Positions 30,156-42,399 of a stretch of DNA of 64,000 nucleotides are shown piece after piece. The stretch is taken from positions 642,414 through 706,413 of the forward strand of contig NW_017804365.1 in assembly GCF_001625305.1 (NCBI RefSeq), written 5' to 3'. Each line of letters starts with the position of its first letter. Position 1 is the first letter of the stretch. The notes below the pieces were generated by a model. It saw nothing but the letters and a program-made list of their open reading frames with translations, ran no database searches and was not told the origin of the DNA. Made by a program: the position numbers and the translations under genes. The stretch comes from Branchiostoma belcheri (taxonomy: Eukaryota; Chordata; Leptocardii; Amphioxiformes; Branchiostomatidae).

Positions 30156-33100
30156 ATGTCCAAACTTCCCAGATTGCTACCATACAGCAGACATCTGTCG
30201 GTAAGCCTAAAATCGTCACCTAGGCTTCCCGGCGTTGTTGTAGGGACCGCGAGGCAACTGTCGTGCTTTGTTGTACGCTCTGCCGGGCGGTGGAGTACAA
30301 TGTCCGAGACAGCGGGCAGCGACAAGGGGAGGAGGGACAACAGACATGCGGGGGACGGGCAGGGCAGCCCGGTGGCCCAGGTCAGGCACTACCCGGGGAC
30401 ACACAGGAGCTCACCCGGGGAGGAGGGGCTCAAAGCACGAAGTAAGTCTCTAATCTTCACGTTTGCGTTGTTGAAATGAAACTAAGAACACCACATCCCT
30501 ACCTGTGCAGTTTATAAGTTATGACGAGTCATATTTTCATATTTTCTAACGTAACGTCACAACATGTACAATGTATGATCGCAACATTCGCTGAGGTCAG
30601 AGAAAGGAAAATTTAAGAAATAACAGTATAGCCGTTCCCAGATCGATATAATATTATGAAGGACGTATAACAAATGTACATTTGACACCTACACCTGCAT
30701 GTTGCAATGTACAATGATACAGGTACAAAGGTATTCTCATGTTTACCATCAGACAATATTATTTCACTACAGGTTAACTGAGGTCTCCAAACCTTTTAAG
30801 TTTAAGACTCATTGAAGACTATATCATAATATAATAGGCTTTAAAATGCATACATTGGATTTTACGAACAGTTTCATTTGCCATGAGTTCGCAATCAACT
30901 AGATAGTCATGAAAATATGATATTATATTTGTATAGAATGTGAAAACATTAACGTTATCTCTTATAGAATGTTCAACTTGGCAGAATGTAACGTTACAGC
31001 AGCTGCACACATAAGCCAGATTTTAAAAATTCTTTTCAATACGTCAGAATCTTTCCCATTGCAAACGATATCTTTTCTGACACAACAGTCCAAAACTATA
31101 GACGGGAATATGCTGAAGTGCTTTGCATGATAAAAATGAAATAATACACTAGAAAGGTAACATGTACAAAGCAAATGCATAATGTTTACCTTCGCATTTG
31201 GTCTGCTCTGTTAATACTTACTCAAATACATTAATAATATATATGGTCAGACAGGAGTATAAATCCCTCCTACTATAAAATTGCAACATTATGTAACCCA
31301 ACACCAGTTACCATGGTGACAGACGTCAACAAATCATGTCATTGGCCAGGTCAGAGGTCAGTGTTTGGAACGGAAGAAGAAGAAATGTAGCAGAAACAAT
31401 ATGTTTTCCTTTGGTAAACATAATTAACAGTTTTCGTGCAGGTGCAACTTACATCTGCCAGTGTGCTATCTCACATTAGGTTGTGTATCTAGAGTCAATA
31501 TTACCACTCATGAACACTGTTTGTTTCAGAACGATTCCTGGAGATATCCTTGGAGGAGAAGAGACTAGTGTACAAGTGTCGCGACAACTACAAAACCTTA
31601 AACGACGTCCCCACCTGGCCACAGTATAGGAAAGAACACAATATAGGTAATATTATTACCTTCGCCAAGAAGGTTATGTTTTCAGTAGCGTTTGTCTGTC
31701 TGTCCGTTTGTCTGTCTGTTTGTCCGTTTGTCTGTTTGTCTGTGAACAGCATAACTCAAGATGCTTAATATGCATTGTCATGAAACTTGGTAGGTGGGTA
31801 GGTCTTGATGAGATGTACAAATGATTAGATTTTGGATCCCCTGACGGCTTTTGTTGGTACTGCAGCAGAACTTCCAGTTTTGATATCTCGCGATCTGGAC
31901 ATGCTAGGGTACATGTATCTGGAAATTAAAGGTAGGCTGGGGCCCCATACTGGGCTACCTTGCAAGGCTACCAAAGTGTGTACAGGGGGGTTTCAGAATG
32001 ATTTTGATTGCTCTATTCTGACGACAATTTCATGTGGTTTGCTCCTCCTCCAGGCCTACGGATTAAGCCCAAAGCTGACCCCAATGAGAAGTTTAATGAG
32101 AAGGTGTCTCTCTGGCGTGGTGACATCACCCAGCTGGAGATAGATGCTATCGCCAATGCAGGTACGTATTAACCAAGAAATTATTCAACCTCCTTGGTAT
32201 CAAAGATTCTTCAGTCATTGTTTAAGGTGCCTTAGAATGCAGTTTCAGGGCTTGAAAACTGTGTCATCATGTCTAATTTGCATACAGTGCATACACTGAC
32301 AAGGTAATATGCATGTTTTGATGACATTTTGTAAATCAATGTTTACGCTTCCTATTTTTGTTGTTTACAGCCAATGAAAGCCTACTAGGAGGTGGAGGAG
32401 GTAAGTTACTCGTCTGATGTGAAAATAATCATATGATATCTTGAAAGTTCATCAGTGTTGGTAGATTTTGATGCAGGTGTAAACTGTCATTTCCAACACA
32501 AGATATTGGAGTTTTTTTCGACTGTACTACTCTAGTCTTTGTCAAGTAGTGAGCAATCCACCGCTTCTGTGCCACAGACTTTCTGCAACTTATGATCCAC
32601 TGTTCGCCGGGTCACATGTGTTTATAATCCGCAAAACGTGATGTCATAGAAGCAGTTGATTACTCATGCCTTGACAGAGACTGGAGTTGTACAGTTGAAA
32701 ATTTGGGTATTACAAAAGTCTAATTTCTTGCGACAGAAATTACAGTTTAAACCTGCTTCATAATGATGATAATTATGTTTTTGTCTGATGCCTCAGCATA
32801 AAATATAATTGGGAAAATAACATTTCATCTTGTAGTGTTTTCTTTACACATAATCTGTTGTGCTATATTATGATGTTCCGTGACTGATACCCATCCCCCC
32901 CCTGTCCAGTTGATGGTGCGATCCACAGTGCTGCAGGCCCCACACTAGTCAAGGAGACCTCCACTCTGGGGGGCTGTGAGACGGGCCACGCTAAGTTGTC
33001 AGGGGGGCACAGACTACCAGCCAAATGTAGGATATCTGAGCAAGCATCTTCATTAAATACCAAAGTTGTTTTCCATTGTTTTTTGTACTTTAAAGATAAA

Positions 33101-36100
33101 TACCAAATATGTAGCTTACAGGTAAAAATTGCATATTTCTGATACCAACCTGCACCTAACCTGTACTGGTCCATGTACTAGTACTGGGTACATGTACTAC
33201 TATAATACATGTAGTTGTATGTGCATGGGTTGCATTTACTGTTGCCATTTATGAAGTATATATGTGCAAAAAAATGATGGCATTATGGTTTCTAAACAGT
33301 TTTTACTACGATCCTAACTTCCTAAATTCTGAGTGATGCAGGTAGTTTTCAAACTTACCTTCACTGGTGCGGAAAAATAGATCTTGAGCCCTGGGCAGGT
33401 ATACAACGCTTTTGATACAGCATGCCCATATCAAGGATCGAACTTTAGCCATTGAAATGTAATCATTCAATGCTAACTCCCCCCACAGATGTACTACATG
33501 CCGTTGGACCCATAGGACAGAAACCAGACAAGTTGGAGGGATGTTATAAGGACTGCATGGCTCTGGCAAAGGAACACGGACTCAGATCTGTGGTAGGTCA
33601 CTGCAGTAACACTTTGTGGCTGCCAATTTGACCATTGTTAATGGGTTTGTGCTTTTTTCAAAGATAACTGGTAATGAGAAATACTGTAGATACATGTAAA
33701 AATTTAATATAGAATTTACAACATGGTGTATTCTGTATCACCCAAGGTCCGATCCATATTGTATTTTATTTATGTCATGTCCACCTGAGAAAACACACAT
33801 TGTAATGCAAAACGTGAAAGAAATTATAAAATTTGGTGTCCCTAAACAAAAAATTGAATCCAATATTCGAATTTGGAAGGTGGCACATGTCATGGAACTG
33901 AAATGATTTTAAAGTACTTTTGAAGCCTGACTGATAACTGTTAGAAACCCGTGTGATATGGCTAGTTATCACATGGGCCGGAACGCCCGTATTGTATGTT
34001 ATCACGGCCTAGGTACTAAAATGACCCAATACTTGTTTGACATCACTGACGGTAACTAGATATTATTCCAATGCTATCAAATTGCTGTATATTACTTCTT
34101 CATATGCAATCTCCATTGCATCAGTTGCTATGTAATACATGTTTTGATATTGATATCTCATGTCTAATCTTTAGGCATTCCCCTGCATTTCTACTGGTAT
34201 ATTTGGTAAGAAATGTTTCCTTTTCAATAACCTTGCTTCATTTGTTGAGTATTATTATTCACTTTGAAGTTTGCCATTGTACAGAAATTATGATATTTTT
34301 TTCCCTCTTTCATCGTATTTTTCTCTCATTTTAGGTTACCCTAACTATCCAGCTGGGCAGGTTGCTATTGGTTACATCAGGAAATGGTTGGAGACGGGAG
34401 ACAATGCAGATCACGTAAGGCTGCAGTTCATCAGTATTCAGACAGGAGGCATTGTTAACCTGTAGCATGTCTGCCTGTTAAAGTCTTCAGAATATTGAAA
34501 GCAATGGGTTTGTTGTTTACTATGTCACCCGAAGAGCATTCAAAGAACTTTGTGCTGCGATTGTAACAAAATTTGATGTAAATCAATTTCTTCTCAGCAA
34601 GCACAGTGGGTGTACGGAAAGTGTGGAACAGAACAAAATGGGATGAAATGGAACGAAATATGAAGCAAAATGAAACACTGTGGAACGTGAATACCAGCAC
34701 AAAATACAAGGAAACAGAATGTTCCATTTCAGTCCATTTTGCATGTTCTGTACGCCGATGTACTCGTAAAATTTTGGATGAGGAAGCAATGACAAGATAC
34801 GTTCCTCCGCAGATGGACCGTGTGATCTTCTGTGTGTTCCTTGAGAAGGATGTGCAGGTGTACGAGGAGCTTCTGCCGGCGTTCTTCCCAACAGAAGATG
34901 ACGTCAAGGGAGACAAGGAAGCATCAGGAGAGACAGGTCTGAATATTAATGATATTTTTTATATTTACCAGTTTCAAGAAGAAAAACAGTGTTTTTTGCT
35001 TTGTTATGAATTTCTTCTAAGAATCTTCCAAACAAAGAAGGCCAGTGACTTGGAAGAGACTGGATTGCATTAATGTAACAAGTGGCAGGACAGACCTCCA
35101 GGGGCTGGTCACCATATATGGTGTTGGAATAAATTATGTAGCAAGCTGGCAGGACAAGCTCCAGGGGCTGGTCCTCATATACACATATGAACATGTTTTA
35201 GCACTGAGAGACTTTCAACCTCCTTGGTTTCAGTCAGACAATAACAGAGCAGTAGTTTTGTTGGCTAGACCATGTGATGGTAAATATTGTGTATTTGCTT
35301 TGCTAATATTACTTTCAAGTTTTCGTAATGACTTTGAGATGAGATGACTTGTAATATGTAAGTTGGTATGTTGATGACAATTGAACAGATACATTGATTA
35401 TCTCAGTCAGTGGTTACTCTAATAACAGTTTTTACTTCCGTAACCCTGCTTTTTCAGGTTGCTTGCTGTGGTTGACCCACCCTGCTAATATATGGTTGCA
35501 CCCTACTGATATGTGGTTGCTTTCCTTCCAGTCAGTTATTCCTATAATGAGAGTGTATAATATATTTCTGGTAACATGCTTGTATGATACCTGCCTTGAT
35601 AGGTACATGTACATGTATGGTAATATATGGACACATTCTAATAACATGCAACAATCTCTAACCCAGAATTTCACCTTGAATTTCAGCTTCTTGTAAGGCT
35701 TATGAAGAAATAAGACTGTCAGTGTTTCTGTTAGTGTTTTGCCTCAAAACTAACCTCATTATGCATGTGAAATCTGCCAGATGTACACATGGAGGTTGCA
35801 GCTGCAGCTGTAGAAAGTAAAGATACACAAGGTGAGGACCAAAGACCTGCAGCTGCTGAGAAGCCATCAGATACTGAAGGTCAGCATGGCATAAGGAATC
35901 ATGAATATTTGTACTCTCTAACCCCCTGTGTAACCTCCCCTTTCCTCAGGTGTACAGAAGTGCGAAATGGTTTGAAATGGTATGAAATGGAACGAAATAG
36001 AACTTTCTGTACACCGCTTTTCCTCTAATATGTACCTTTCTGTCTTGCCAGGTACAGTTGATTAACGTCCTACTCTTCTGTCCACTGTACTTATTGTCTT

Positions 36101-37422
36101 GTCTGTTGTTTATCTCTCACCTTCCAGCTTAATTCTACCAGAGTTTTGGAGAGGTAGGAATCAGTGTAACTTCAGTGTTGCTGAACTATCTTTGAATTGT
36201 TCTCATACCTTTCTCATGCCCTTTCAGCTTAATATATAAATGATCTCTACAACTGCATTGTTTCCAGTGTGCATGGTTGATGAAAGAGTGAGTTCTTGAA
36301 GAAGAGATATGCCAAAAAGCAGTTACTAGTACTCGAGAAACTGGATATGATTGTGGAAAAAATCATATCCAATCCGGTGATTTTCCAAAATCAGATCCAG
36401 TTGCTTGAGTAACTGCGTTTTGGCATACCTTATTACCTGGATGTCTAACCTCCATCGACGCTTGAAGAAAAGACTGTCTATTCTACCACAGCCTGTGAAT
36501 TCAGTAACCAGCTCACTGCACTACTGTACATGTACTTCCTCCTGCTACTTACATACATGTGTTCTTTACAGTAACTGTGTAAATCTTGAGAGATTGCTGT
36601 GTGCATGTGCAGGTGCCCTATAACTGAGAGAAGTTACTGCAATTAATGGCAGTGTGTGTGCTGAAACTTTGACCAGCACATGGGTACAAAAAGTCTTAGA
36701 TTATTGCAATGCTGCACAATCAAATGGCAACAGTCTGTCTTTAAGTTAATAACTAATGTATTGGCCTATGCATGACTTGATTCTGGAGATGAGTGAGTAA
36801 AGGCCCATAAGTTGGGAACAATTTAGTTATCGCTGAGCATGGGCCTTATTTTCCTTGACTTCCAATTGTGTGTATTTCTAAATCTTTTAAAAAGTTTTGT
36901 TATAAACAAATTACTTAGTACTTTTGTGTTTTTTAGTTGTTGCCTGTAGTTCTTGTCAACCATTTACAAGCAGTTATTTTCATAAGTTTATTGTAAATCT
37001 ATAATTCATTAACATTCTGTGGTATATTTTTCTGTAAATGACACACTGTGAAGTCTAAGGCTGTCACTATTGAGAAACCAAGGTTTTTATGCTCACTGAG
37101 TTCACCAACTGTTAGTCCTAACAAGACCAGGCAATTTTGAATTAGTTTTACCTGCACTACAGTTTTTTCTTTACTTTCAATCTCCTTAGTACATGTAGCA
37201 CCATTCTTAGTTTTACTAAGTTCACTTTTGCACTTTTCAGAAGCCAAGGAGACGGCAGCAGAGGAGGAACCAAAGAAGGGCAGCAGTGAGGGGGTCAAAT
37301 CTGAGGACACGGCTCCTGAACCCATGGTGGCCGAACCTGAGGAAGTCAAGACATCGGAGGAGGAGAAACAAGATTCCGAGTTGTCAGAAAAGTCAGAAGC
37401 AGCAGCGGCGGCAGCACCCTAG
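30156..37422 (+). CDS. Macro-domain ADP-ribose hydrolase (MACROD1/2 type), 11 exons
   Basis: Exons: 30156-30441, 31530-31646, 32054-32161, 32371-32400, 32910-33026, 33489-33592, 34175-34205, 34335-34414, 34813-34936, 35781-35879, 37241-37422; 425 residues. The N-terminus [15 protein letters not shown] is Arg/Ser-rich and acid-free, like a mitochondrial presequence. [13 protein letters not shown] and [11 protein letters not shown] match the helical MACROD linker. Macro domain ~136-332: [12 protein letters not shown] then [11 protein letters not shown] supply the catalytic-site Asn172 and Asp182, spaced ten residues apart as in MACROD2; [13 protein letters not shown] is the phosphate-binding loop. 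Known activity of the family is removal of mono-ADP-ribose from acidic residues and deacetylation of O-acetyl-ADP-ribose. The tail (333-425) is Glu/Ala-rich, as in MACROD2. Exon 10 could stop at 35831 instead (also a GT, same phase). One MACROD-like gene is expected in amphioxus, so a choice between MACROD1 and MACROD2 is not made. Confidence 0.9.
31190..31430. mobile_element. TTACCATGGTGACAG family copy
   Basis: Shares TTACCTTCGCATTTGGTC-TGCTCTG, ATGTAACCCAACACCAGTTA and CCATGGTGACAGACGTC with the copies in CFAP36 introns. In intron 1 of the MACROD gene. Confidence 0.6.
31657..31925. mobile_element. Truncated TACCTTCGCCAA-family copy beginning 10 bp after a splice donor
   Basis: Opens TACCTTCGCCAAGAAGGTTA followed by GTCTGTCTGTCC tandem units, then the family body in reverse. 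The donor of MACROD exon 2 is at 31647, so only ten intron bases separate it from the element. Confidence 0.75.
32469..32760. mobile_element. MITE with ~100-bp TIRs (copy 1 of 2)
   Basis: Ends TGATGCAGGTGTAAACTG and CAGTTTAAACCTGCTTCA; inner arms TCTAGTCTTTGTCAAG... and ...CTTGACAGAGACTGGAG also pair. A second copy at 38470-38771 is flanked by TA on both sides. In intron 4 of MACROD. Confidence 0.75.
34609..34755. mobile_element. Mini-MITE GGTGTACGGAA...TTCTGTACGCC
   Basis: A 147-bp element with ~11-bp terminal and longer imperfect inverted repeats (GTGGAACAGAAC, AAATGG(A/G)). A 69-bp relative is at 35949-36017. It ends about 57 bp before exon 9 of the MACROD gene. Confidence 0.6.
35076..35195. 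repeat. 64-bp tandem duplication
   Basis: TGGCAGGACA-(G/A)CTCCAGGGGCTGGTC occurs twice with a 64-bp period, in intron 9 of MACROD. Non-coding. Confidence 0.7.
35949..36017. mobile_element. Mini-MITE GGTGTACAGAA...TTCTGTACACC
   Basis: A 69-bp copy with perfect 11-bp ends and an AAATGG-rich middle, related to 34609-34755. In intron 10 of MACROD. Confidence 0.65.
36308..36460 (+). mobile_element. Short retroposed foldback element with 13-bp target duplication
   Basis: Flanked by CTTGAAGAAGAGA (36295-36307) and CTTGAAGAAAAGA (36461-36473), one mismatch. Same 3' end (TTATTACCTGGATGTCTAAC) and inverted 5' arm (TATGCCAAAAAGCAGTTACT) as the 9305 copy. In intron 10 of MACROD. Confidence 0.8.
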
Positions 37423-37579
37423 GATAAAAAGAATGTCTTCTCATTTCTTTGCTAGTCAGACAGCTATCTCATTTCAAAAGCTGGAGAAATTCACCAATAT
37501 TCCCAATTAGGTGTGAATGTTTCAGAGAAAAGCTTTGGGTGCAATGAGCGTCATCAAGTTTAATATACATGTACATGTA

Positions 37580-38266
37580 CGGTCAAACTTGTCTAAGGCA
37601 GCCACCCAGGGACCCTATACAGACAAGTGGACTTCTTAGACAAACCACATAAGATTACGAAGACAGATTTCAGAGTTCATGTCCTCTTATTGTAGATAGA
37701 CTGTCCCCATGAACTAACGTGCAGATGACCCAGCCCCATTTTGGTCTCTAGTCACCTTGAAACCCGACTCAAACTAGCTATTTTAAATCATTTATCGCTA
37801 AAAATCAATATGGCAAAGTTCTACCAATTGTCTGCATATAGATTTGGAAACCAGGCTACCAGCAAAATTTGGTCCTCAAATTGCAGGAAATAGCATTTTT
37901 AAGTGTCAAGATTTTAAAGTTTTACCAATTTAAGTAGTTTGCCCCAAGATCCCCTTAGGATTGTCGCAATTGGCACTCAACATGATGTTGCATGAAACAA
38001 AATTGAGATGACGGAAAAAAATTTCAAGCTAGCTAGAACACTGATATGGCTACACGCTTGAAAATAACGTGGTCATCATAGGCAGGGATTGAGGCAAGTG
38101 GGGTCCCAAAATAGTGCTGGTCGCGGTCGTTTTAGACAAGTGGGCAGTTTAGGCAACCTGCTTAATGCTTGTGTCTATGGGAAAACATTTTGGGACCAAG
38201 GAAAAGCAGTATTCTTGGCCAGACCGTCGACTTATATACAGGTGGTTGCTTTGGCAAGTTTGACTG
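37580..38266. mobile_element. Tc1/mariner-like non-autonomous element
   Basis: Ends CGGTCAAACTTG and CAAGTTTGACTG with TA on both sides (37578-37579, 38267-38268). Subterminal AGGCAGCC-ACC / GGTGGTTGC also pair. 687 bp with no transposase reading frame, so an internally deleted copy. Just 3' of the MACROD stop codon. Confidence 0.75.
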
Positions 38267-38469
38267 TATTATGTATTATGTAGGTGCGCAGGAAAGCTTT
38301 TGAGTCTTCCACATAGAGGCAGAGGGTACCGGTTGCTTGGGTATGAACTGTGATGCTGCTTCTTTCATTTTTGCAGCTTGCCTGTAAGAGTAGAGACTAC
38401 AACTGGATCAATTGTGGCTTACCTCAGTGTTGTATTTGACTTGCTCAGATGGAATATAATCCTACCCTA

Positions 38470-38771
38470 TGAAGCAAGTTTAAACTGCAATTTCCAATGC
38501 AAAAAATTGGACTTTCGACTGTACAACTCCAGTCTTTGTCAAGGAATGAGCAATCCACTGCCTCTGTGACGTCACGTTAGGCAGATGATACATGTGACTC
38601 GGTGAATCATACCAGTAAGTTGCAGAAAGTCTGTGGCGCCCCCCGTCTTTGTTGACGTCACAGAAGCAGTGTATTCCTCATTCCTTGACAATTAAAGACT
38701 GGAGTGTGTGCGTCAAAATCTTGAGTGAGTCCAATTTCTTTTGATGGAAAATACTATTCAAACTTGCTTCA
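38470..38771. mobile_element. MITE with ~100-bp TIRs (copy 2 of 2)
   Basis: TGAAGCAAGTTTAAACTG ... TTCAAACTTGCTTCA, with TA at 38468-38469 and 38772-38773. Same family as 32469-32760; the TA duplication suggests Tc1/mariner-type mobilisation. Confidence 0.75.
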
Positions 38772-39079
38772 TAATGACTTCTATACCAGAACAGATGAAC
38801 TGTCAAGTTAACAATCATCATCACACTGTTTTGAGGAGAAATCAAAAATTAAAAAAAACAATGCTAACTGGTATGCTGCAAAGCAATCGAGACTGTCAGT
38901 GCAACTACTGAGATTAGATAAACAGTAGTCTGTTTTAGATTTAAATTTTAGTATCACCTAAAGTACATGTAGGACATCAGGCACCCAAAGCTATTTCAGG
39001 GCAGTAAAACTGGATTTCAAAGTCTCAATTTATCTGTATTTTTTATGGCATGTAGTAAGTTGAATCAACCCTATCCCAT

Positions 39080-39400
39080 AGCATATTTGTTTGTTTGTTT
39101 TGCATAAGCGGTAAACCGCCATTAGGCGTAACACACCAGTTTTGTACATGTACGTACATGTACAAGCTGCGTAAGACAGGACTGTGAGGTTTAAACCACT
39201 CACACCGGGAAGGTCCCCTACTCTTTTCGATGTGCGATGGGTTCTTTAACATGTGTGGGGTGTGGCTCTCCCCAAACACGGGACCTCCATTTAATGTCCT
39301 ATCCGAGGGACGTCCCTAACCGAAACTAGGTACTCATTTCCACCTGAGTGAAGTGAGGAAAGTCCTGTAAAGTGCCTTTCCCAAGAGCACAAGATGGAAA
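39080..39400 (-). mobile_element. SINE-like repeat, long copy
   Basis: Contains CGCCATTAGGCGTAACACAC, GATGGGTTCTTTAACATGTG, CTCTCCCCAAACACGGGACC and TAATGTCCTATCCGAGGGAC, a sequence type I remember as widespread in marine invertebrate genomes. No box A/box B pair could be confirmed, so the SINE label is tentative. Confidence 0.5.
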
Positions 39401-41247
39401 ACAGTTGCTTGTTTTGTATCGTAGCTATAGGTTGGTTCTAGCTATCTATTGGTAATACCAAAAAAAATCATAAAATAAATAAAAGTAGTTTGATTCCTCA
39501 CATAGCTTGTTTTTTGGCTATTTCAAATTTTCAAGCATGAATTGAAGACAAAAATGTGCTATAAAGAAATGGCAGTAAATGTCAATATTAGACAAATTTG
39601 CTCATCGATCCAGGATATTTTTCGTTTTGCCGCCCTGAAATAGTATTGGATGCAATCAAACATATCCACAGCAAGATTCATTTGAATGTGAATTATCCAA
39701 ATTGATGTGGGTAGCTTGAGACGAAATGTTCTCTTACAATCTTGCTTTTAACCACTGGCCTATGGTGAGTGCACATTCAATATTGTTCCAAATGCTGTCT
39801 TGGAGAGTAAAACAGCCTAGACTACTACTCTCCTAACACACACTGAATATTTTCTGTGAATATTTGTGTAATGTACTTCAGGAATCCCAAAGGGAGTTTA
39901 TAGAACGTATTCAAGACTAATTAATGCATGATCAAGGTAGATGGTGTACATGTGTGTGTTGTAGTGGTATCTACTTCTAGTTGTCACTTAAGTTTTTGTT
40001 GAAACTTGAGATCTGTAATTACCGGTAGTCTAATCATTATGCCAGTATTTGTTGCGATGATTTTATCAGTGATTCTGGCTTGAAACTTCATCATGCATCT
40101 AATCTCCATATTGTATGTGTAAATCTAAGCCTGTCAGTGTGTATGTATTCAATTCATTAAAAGTGACCAACACTCATCAGTCATGTCTCTGTGGACTTTG
40201 TTTTGGGGTACAAGTAAGGCCACAGTAAGTAATTTTTATGGATGACATTTTACATTTTTTTTGCACGTACCACTGAAATCCTACTACTAGTATCAGGAAC
40301 TAAATTTGTGTTTTCATGAAGTGTCTTGACGGTGAAGCGAAATGAATATTGAGAAAAAACGCAGACAGAAATAAGTGATATGCACAGTACTGTATTCTGT
40401 GTTTTTAGTCTGTTCATTGTGAGTTACAAAGTGGCATGTTATACAGTTGATGCTGCATAGAAGCATCTATCATATGAAACATTTTGTGGCTTGAGAAACA
40501 AGTGATACCAGAAACATTTGCACACTAAGTACATCTTAACAGGAAGGAATGCATTTTTCTTGAGTGAATCTTGTGTCAATCTTGAGTCAACCTTTTGCAA
40601 TCAGATATTCTACTAGGGTTGGTGGAAAAAATGGTCCAGTCTGGAACGGTTGGGGTGGAAAAAGCAGTCTAGAATGGTTGAGCGACCAGACTGGACCGGT
40701 TTTTCCACCAACCATCTACTGACCAGTGTGCATGAGTCACAAACATCAGTATATGTACATGTACCAAAAAGTTCAGGCTAGAAGTTAATTATTTATGTAC
40801 AGAAAAAAAGTGACAATCTTTTCAACGATGATGGGGACATTAATAAGCTGAGTAAGGAATGTCGAAAGTAGGGTAGACTTAATCGGAATGTACCTATTGA
40901 ATGTCTGTTGAACGGAAAATAGGTTTTTTAATGAGGGCGTTGAATATTTTTGCTACTTTTTAGGTTTGAAACTCTATAGCTTTTTGCAGCAGCATAGATA
41001 ATCCCTGCAAAAGTCTCATGTTTTAATCATTCTATGGATGATGAGCAAGAGAATTTTGTTCAGTTGTGTGCCAAAATCATCACAACCATGTAACATTAAT
41101 AGACTGATTTTGCTATAGAAACAAAAATTCTCTTCTGTACTTCAGAGAAACATTATTATGATCAACTTTTAACCACATGATTTAGCTTGAACAATTTCAT
41201 GCTGCTCATCTCTTGATTTGGAGTTTGGTATCTTGTCCTATCTTTGT
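39401..41247. other. Intergenic, one foldback element only
   Basis: No gene recognised. It contains the foldback at 40614-40717 and a single MITE end near 40225 (TTTTTATGGATGACAT). Confidence 0.4.
40614..40717. mobile_element. Foldback MITE TAGGGTTGGTGG...CCACCAACC
   Basis: Arms GGTTGGTGGAAAAA-TGGTCCAGTCTGG and CCAGACTGGACCGG-TTTTTCCACCAACC are near-perfect inverse complements with a ~35-bp spacer. Confidence 0.8.
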
Positions 41248-41464
41248 TAGCCTCTAACAGGCTTCAGAAGAGGCTGCAAAGAGTAGAATTTGGCCAAATT
41301 AACATACCAGGGCAGTTGGTCTTCTGAAGGAGTACAGTTTGCAGAAGTAGCTGGAAAGAGTAGAAATTGGGCAAATAAACATACCAGGGGAGTTGCTTTT
41401 AGCGCTTAAGTAGTACAGTTTGCTGCTACTCTTTCCAAGTACCTCTGAAGCCTGGTGGAGGCTA
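41248..41464. mobile_element. hAT-like MITE with internal duplication
   Basis: TAGCCTCTAACAGGCTTCAG ... CTGAAGCCTGGTGGAGGCTA. GCAAAGAGTAGAATTTGGCC and GGAAAGAGTAGAAATTGGGC show an internal direct duplication of ~80 bp. Same terminal TAGCCTC as the pair at 56406 and 59805, but no clear target duplication. Confidence 0.6.
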
Positions 41465-42002
41465 ATCATACCTCATACATGTAGTACTACCTTGAAAATG
41501 GTTCAGTTTGCTGTTCTCTATAATTCTTTGGTATTTGGATGTAAAAAAAAATTGCTACCTACATACCAGGATAAGTGCACATGGTGATTCATGAGAAGAC
41601 AGACATTACATTCTATACCTGACTAACAGTTAAAGGCAAGGCTAGGAGCTATTGCACTAGCTACCAGTGTCCTGGACTTCCCAGGCAATACACATTAATT
41701 GCATTCCTGACAGTATCAATCACAATGCAAAACATTTCCGTCAAAATGCAAATAATTCAATGATCAAAAGCAAGAAACCCCAAAACAGAGACACGACATT
41801 GCACTAGTTAATGAGGAGTAGGAAAATACTAGTATCCATTTCTAACAGTATCTGAATGGTGTGTTAGTGACAGTATCTGTATTCACTTTTGAGTTTGAGT
41901 ACCAATAAAGTTGCATCCAACAAAGTGTAAAACAGTGACAACCCTGTACGATGTGGGTGGTTCTAAGCAAGTTCAAACGTATTTTTTACACATGTAGGTG
42001 GC

Positions 42003-42229
42003 AGCATGATGGCAGAACGTACTGCACCTGTACAAAATCTGGAATGTAATGTGCACAGCGCTTCTTTAGAACATATCATTCAAGTTCATGTTGTGTATTT
42101 AAAATATGTTATCTGTGAGTTTGAAATGTGTTGGAACAGCAACAGAAAAAATTCTGATACAACATTGACCAGAAATCCAACAGAAAGCAATTGGTTTCTT
42201 GTGGGTGCAGTACATTCTGCCGACGTGCT
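42003..42229. mobile_element. MITE, GGCAGAACGTACTGC family, copy A
   Basis: GGCAGAACGTACTGCACCTG near the left end and TGCAGTACATTCTGCCGACG near the right end; the middle has GATACAACATTGACCAGAAA, matched in the 58998-59255 copy. Confidence 0.75.
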
Positions 42230-42399
42230 TGGGTCATCTACAATGTACTTTTAAAATACATGGTGTGGTGAACTGCTGAATGTTGCTGGTAAAGAATACA
42301 TGACAGCAACTATTTTTTCCTCTCATATATACTGCTGCGATATGTTTGTACTGGTAAATTTCTGAGCTTGTCTAATTCATTCCAAATACAGTACAGTCG

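Noticed and set aside
34606-35073. 155-residue plus-strand ORF
   Set aside because: Its C-terminal part is genuine MACROD exon 9, but the N-terminal part is the mini-MITE 34609-34755 and intron; the acceptor at 34813 starts the exon.
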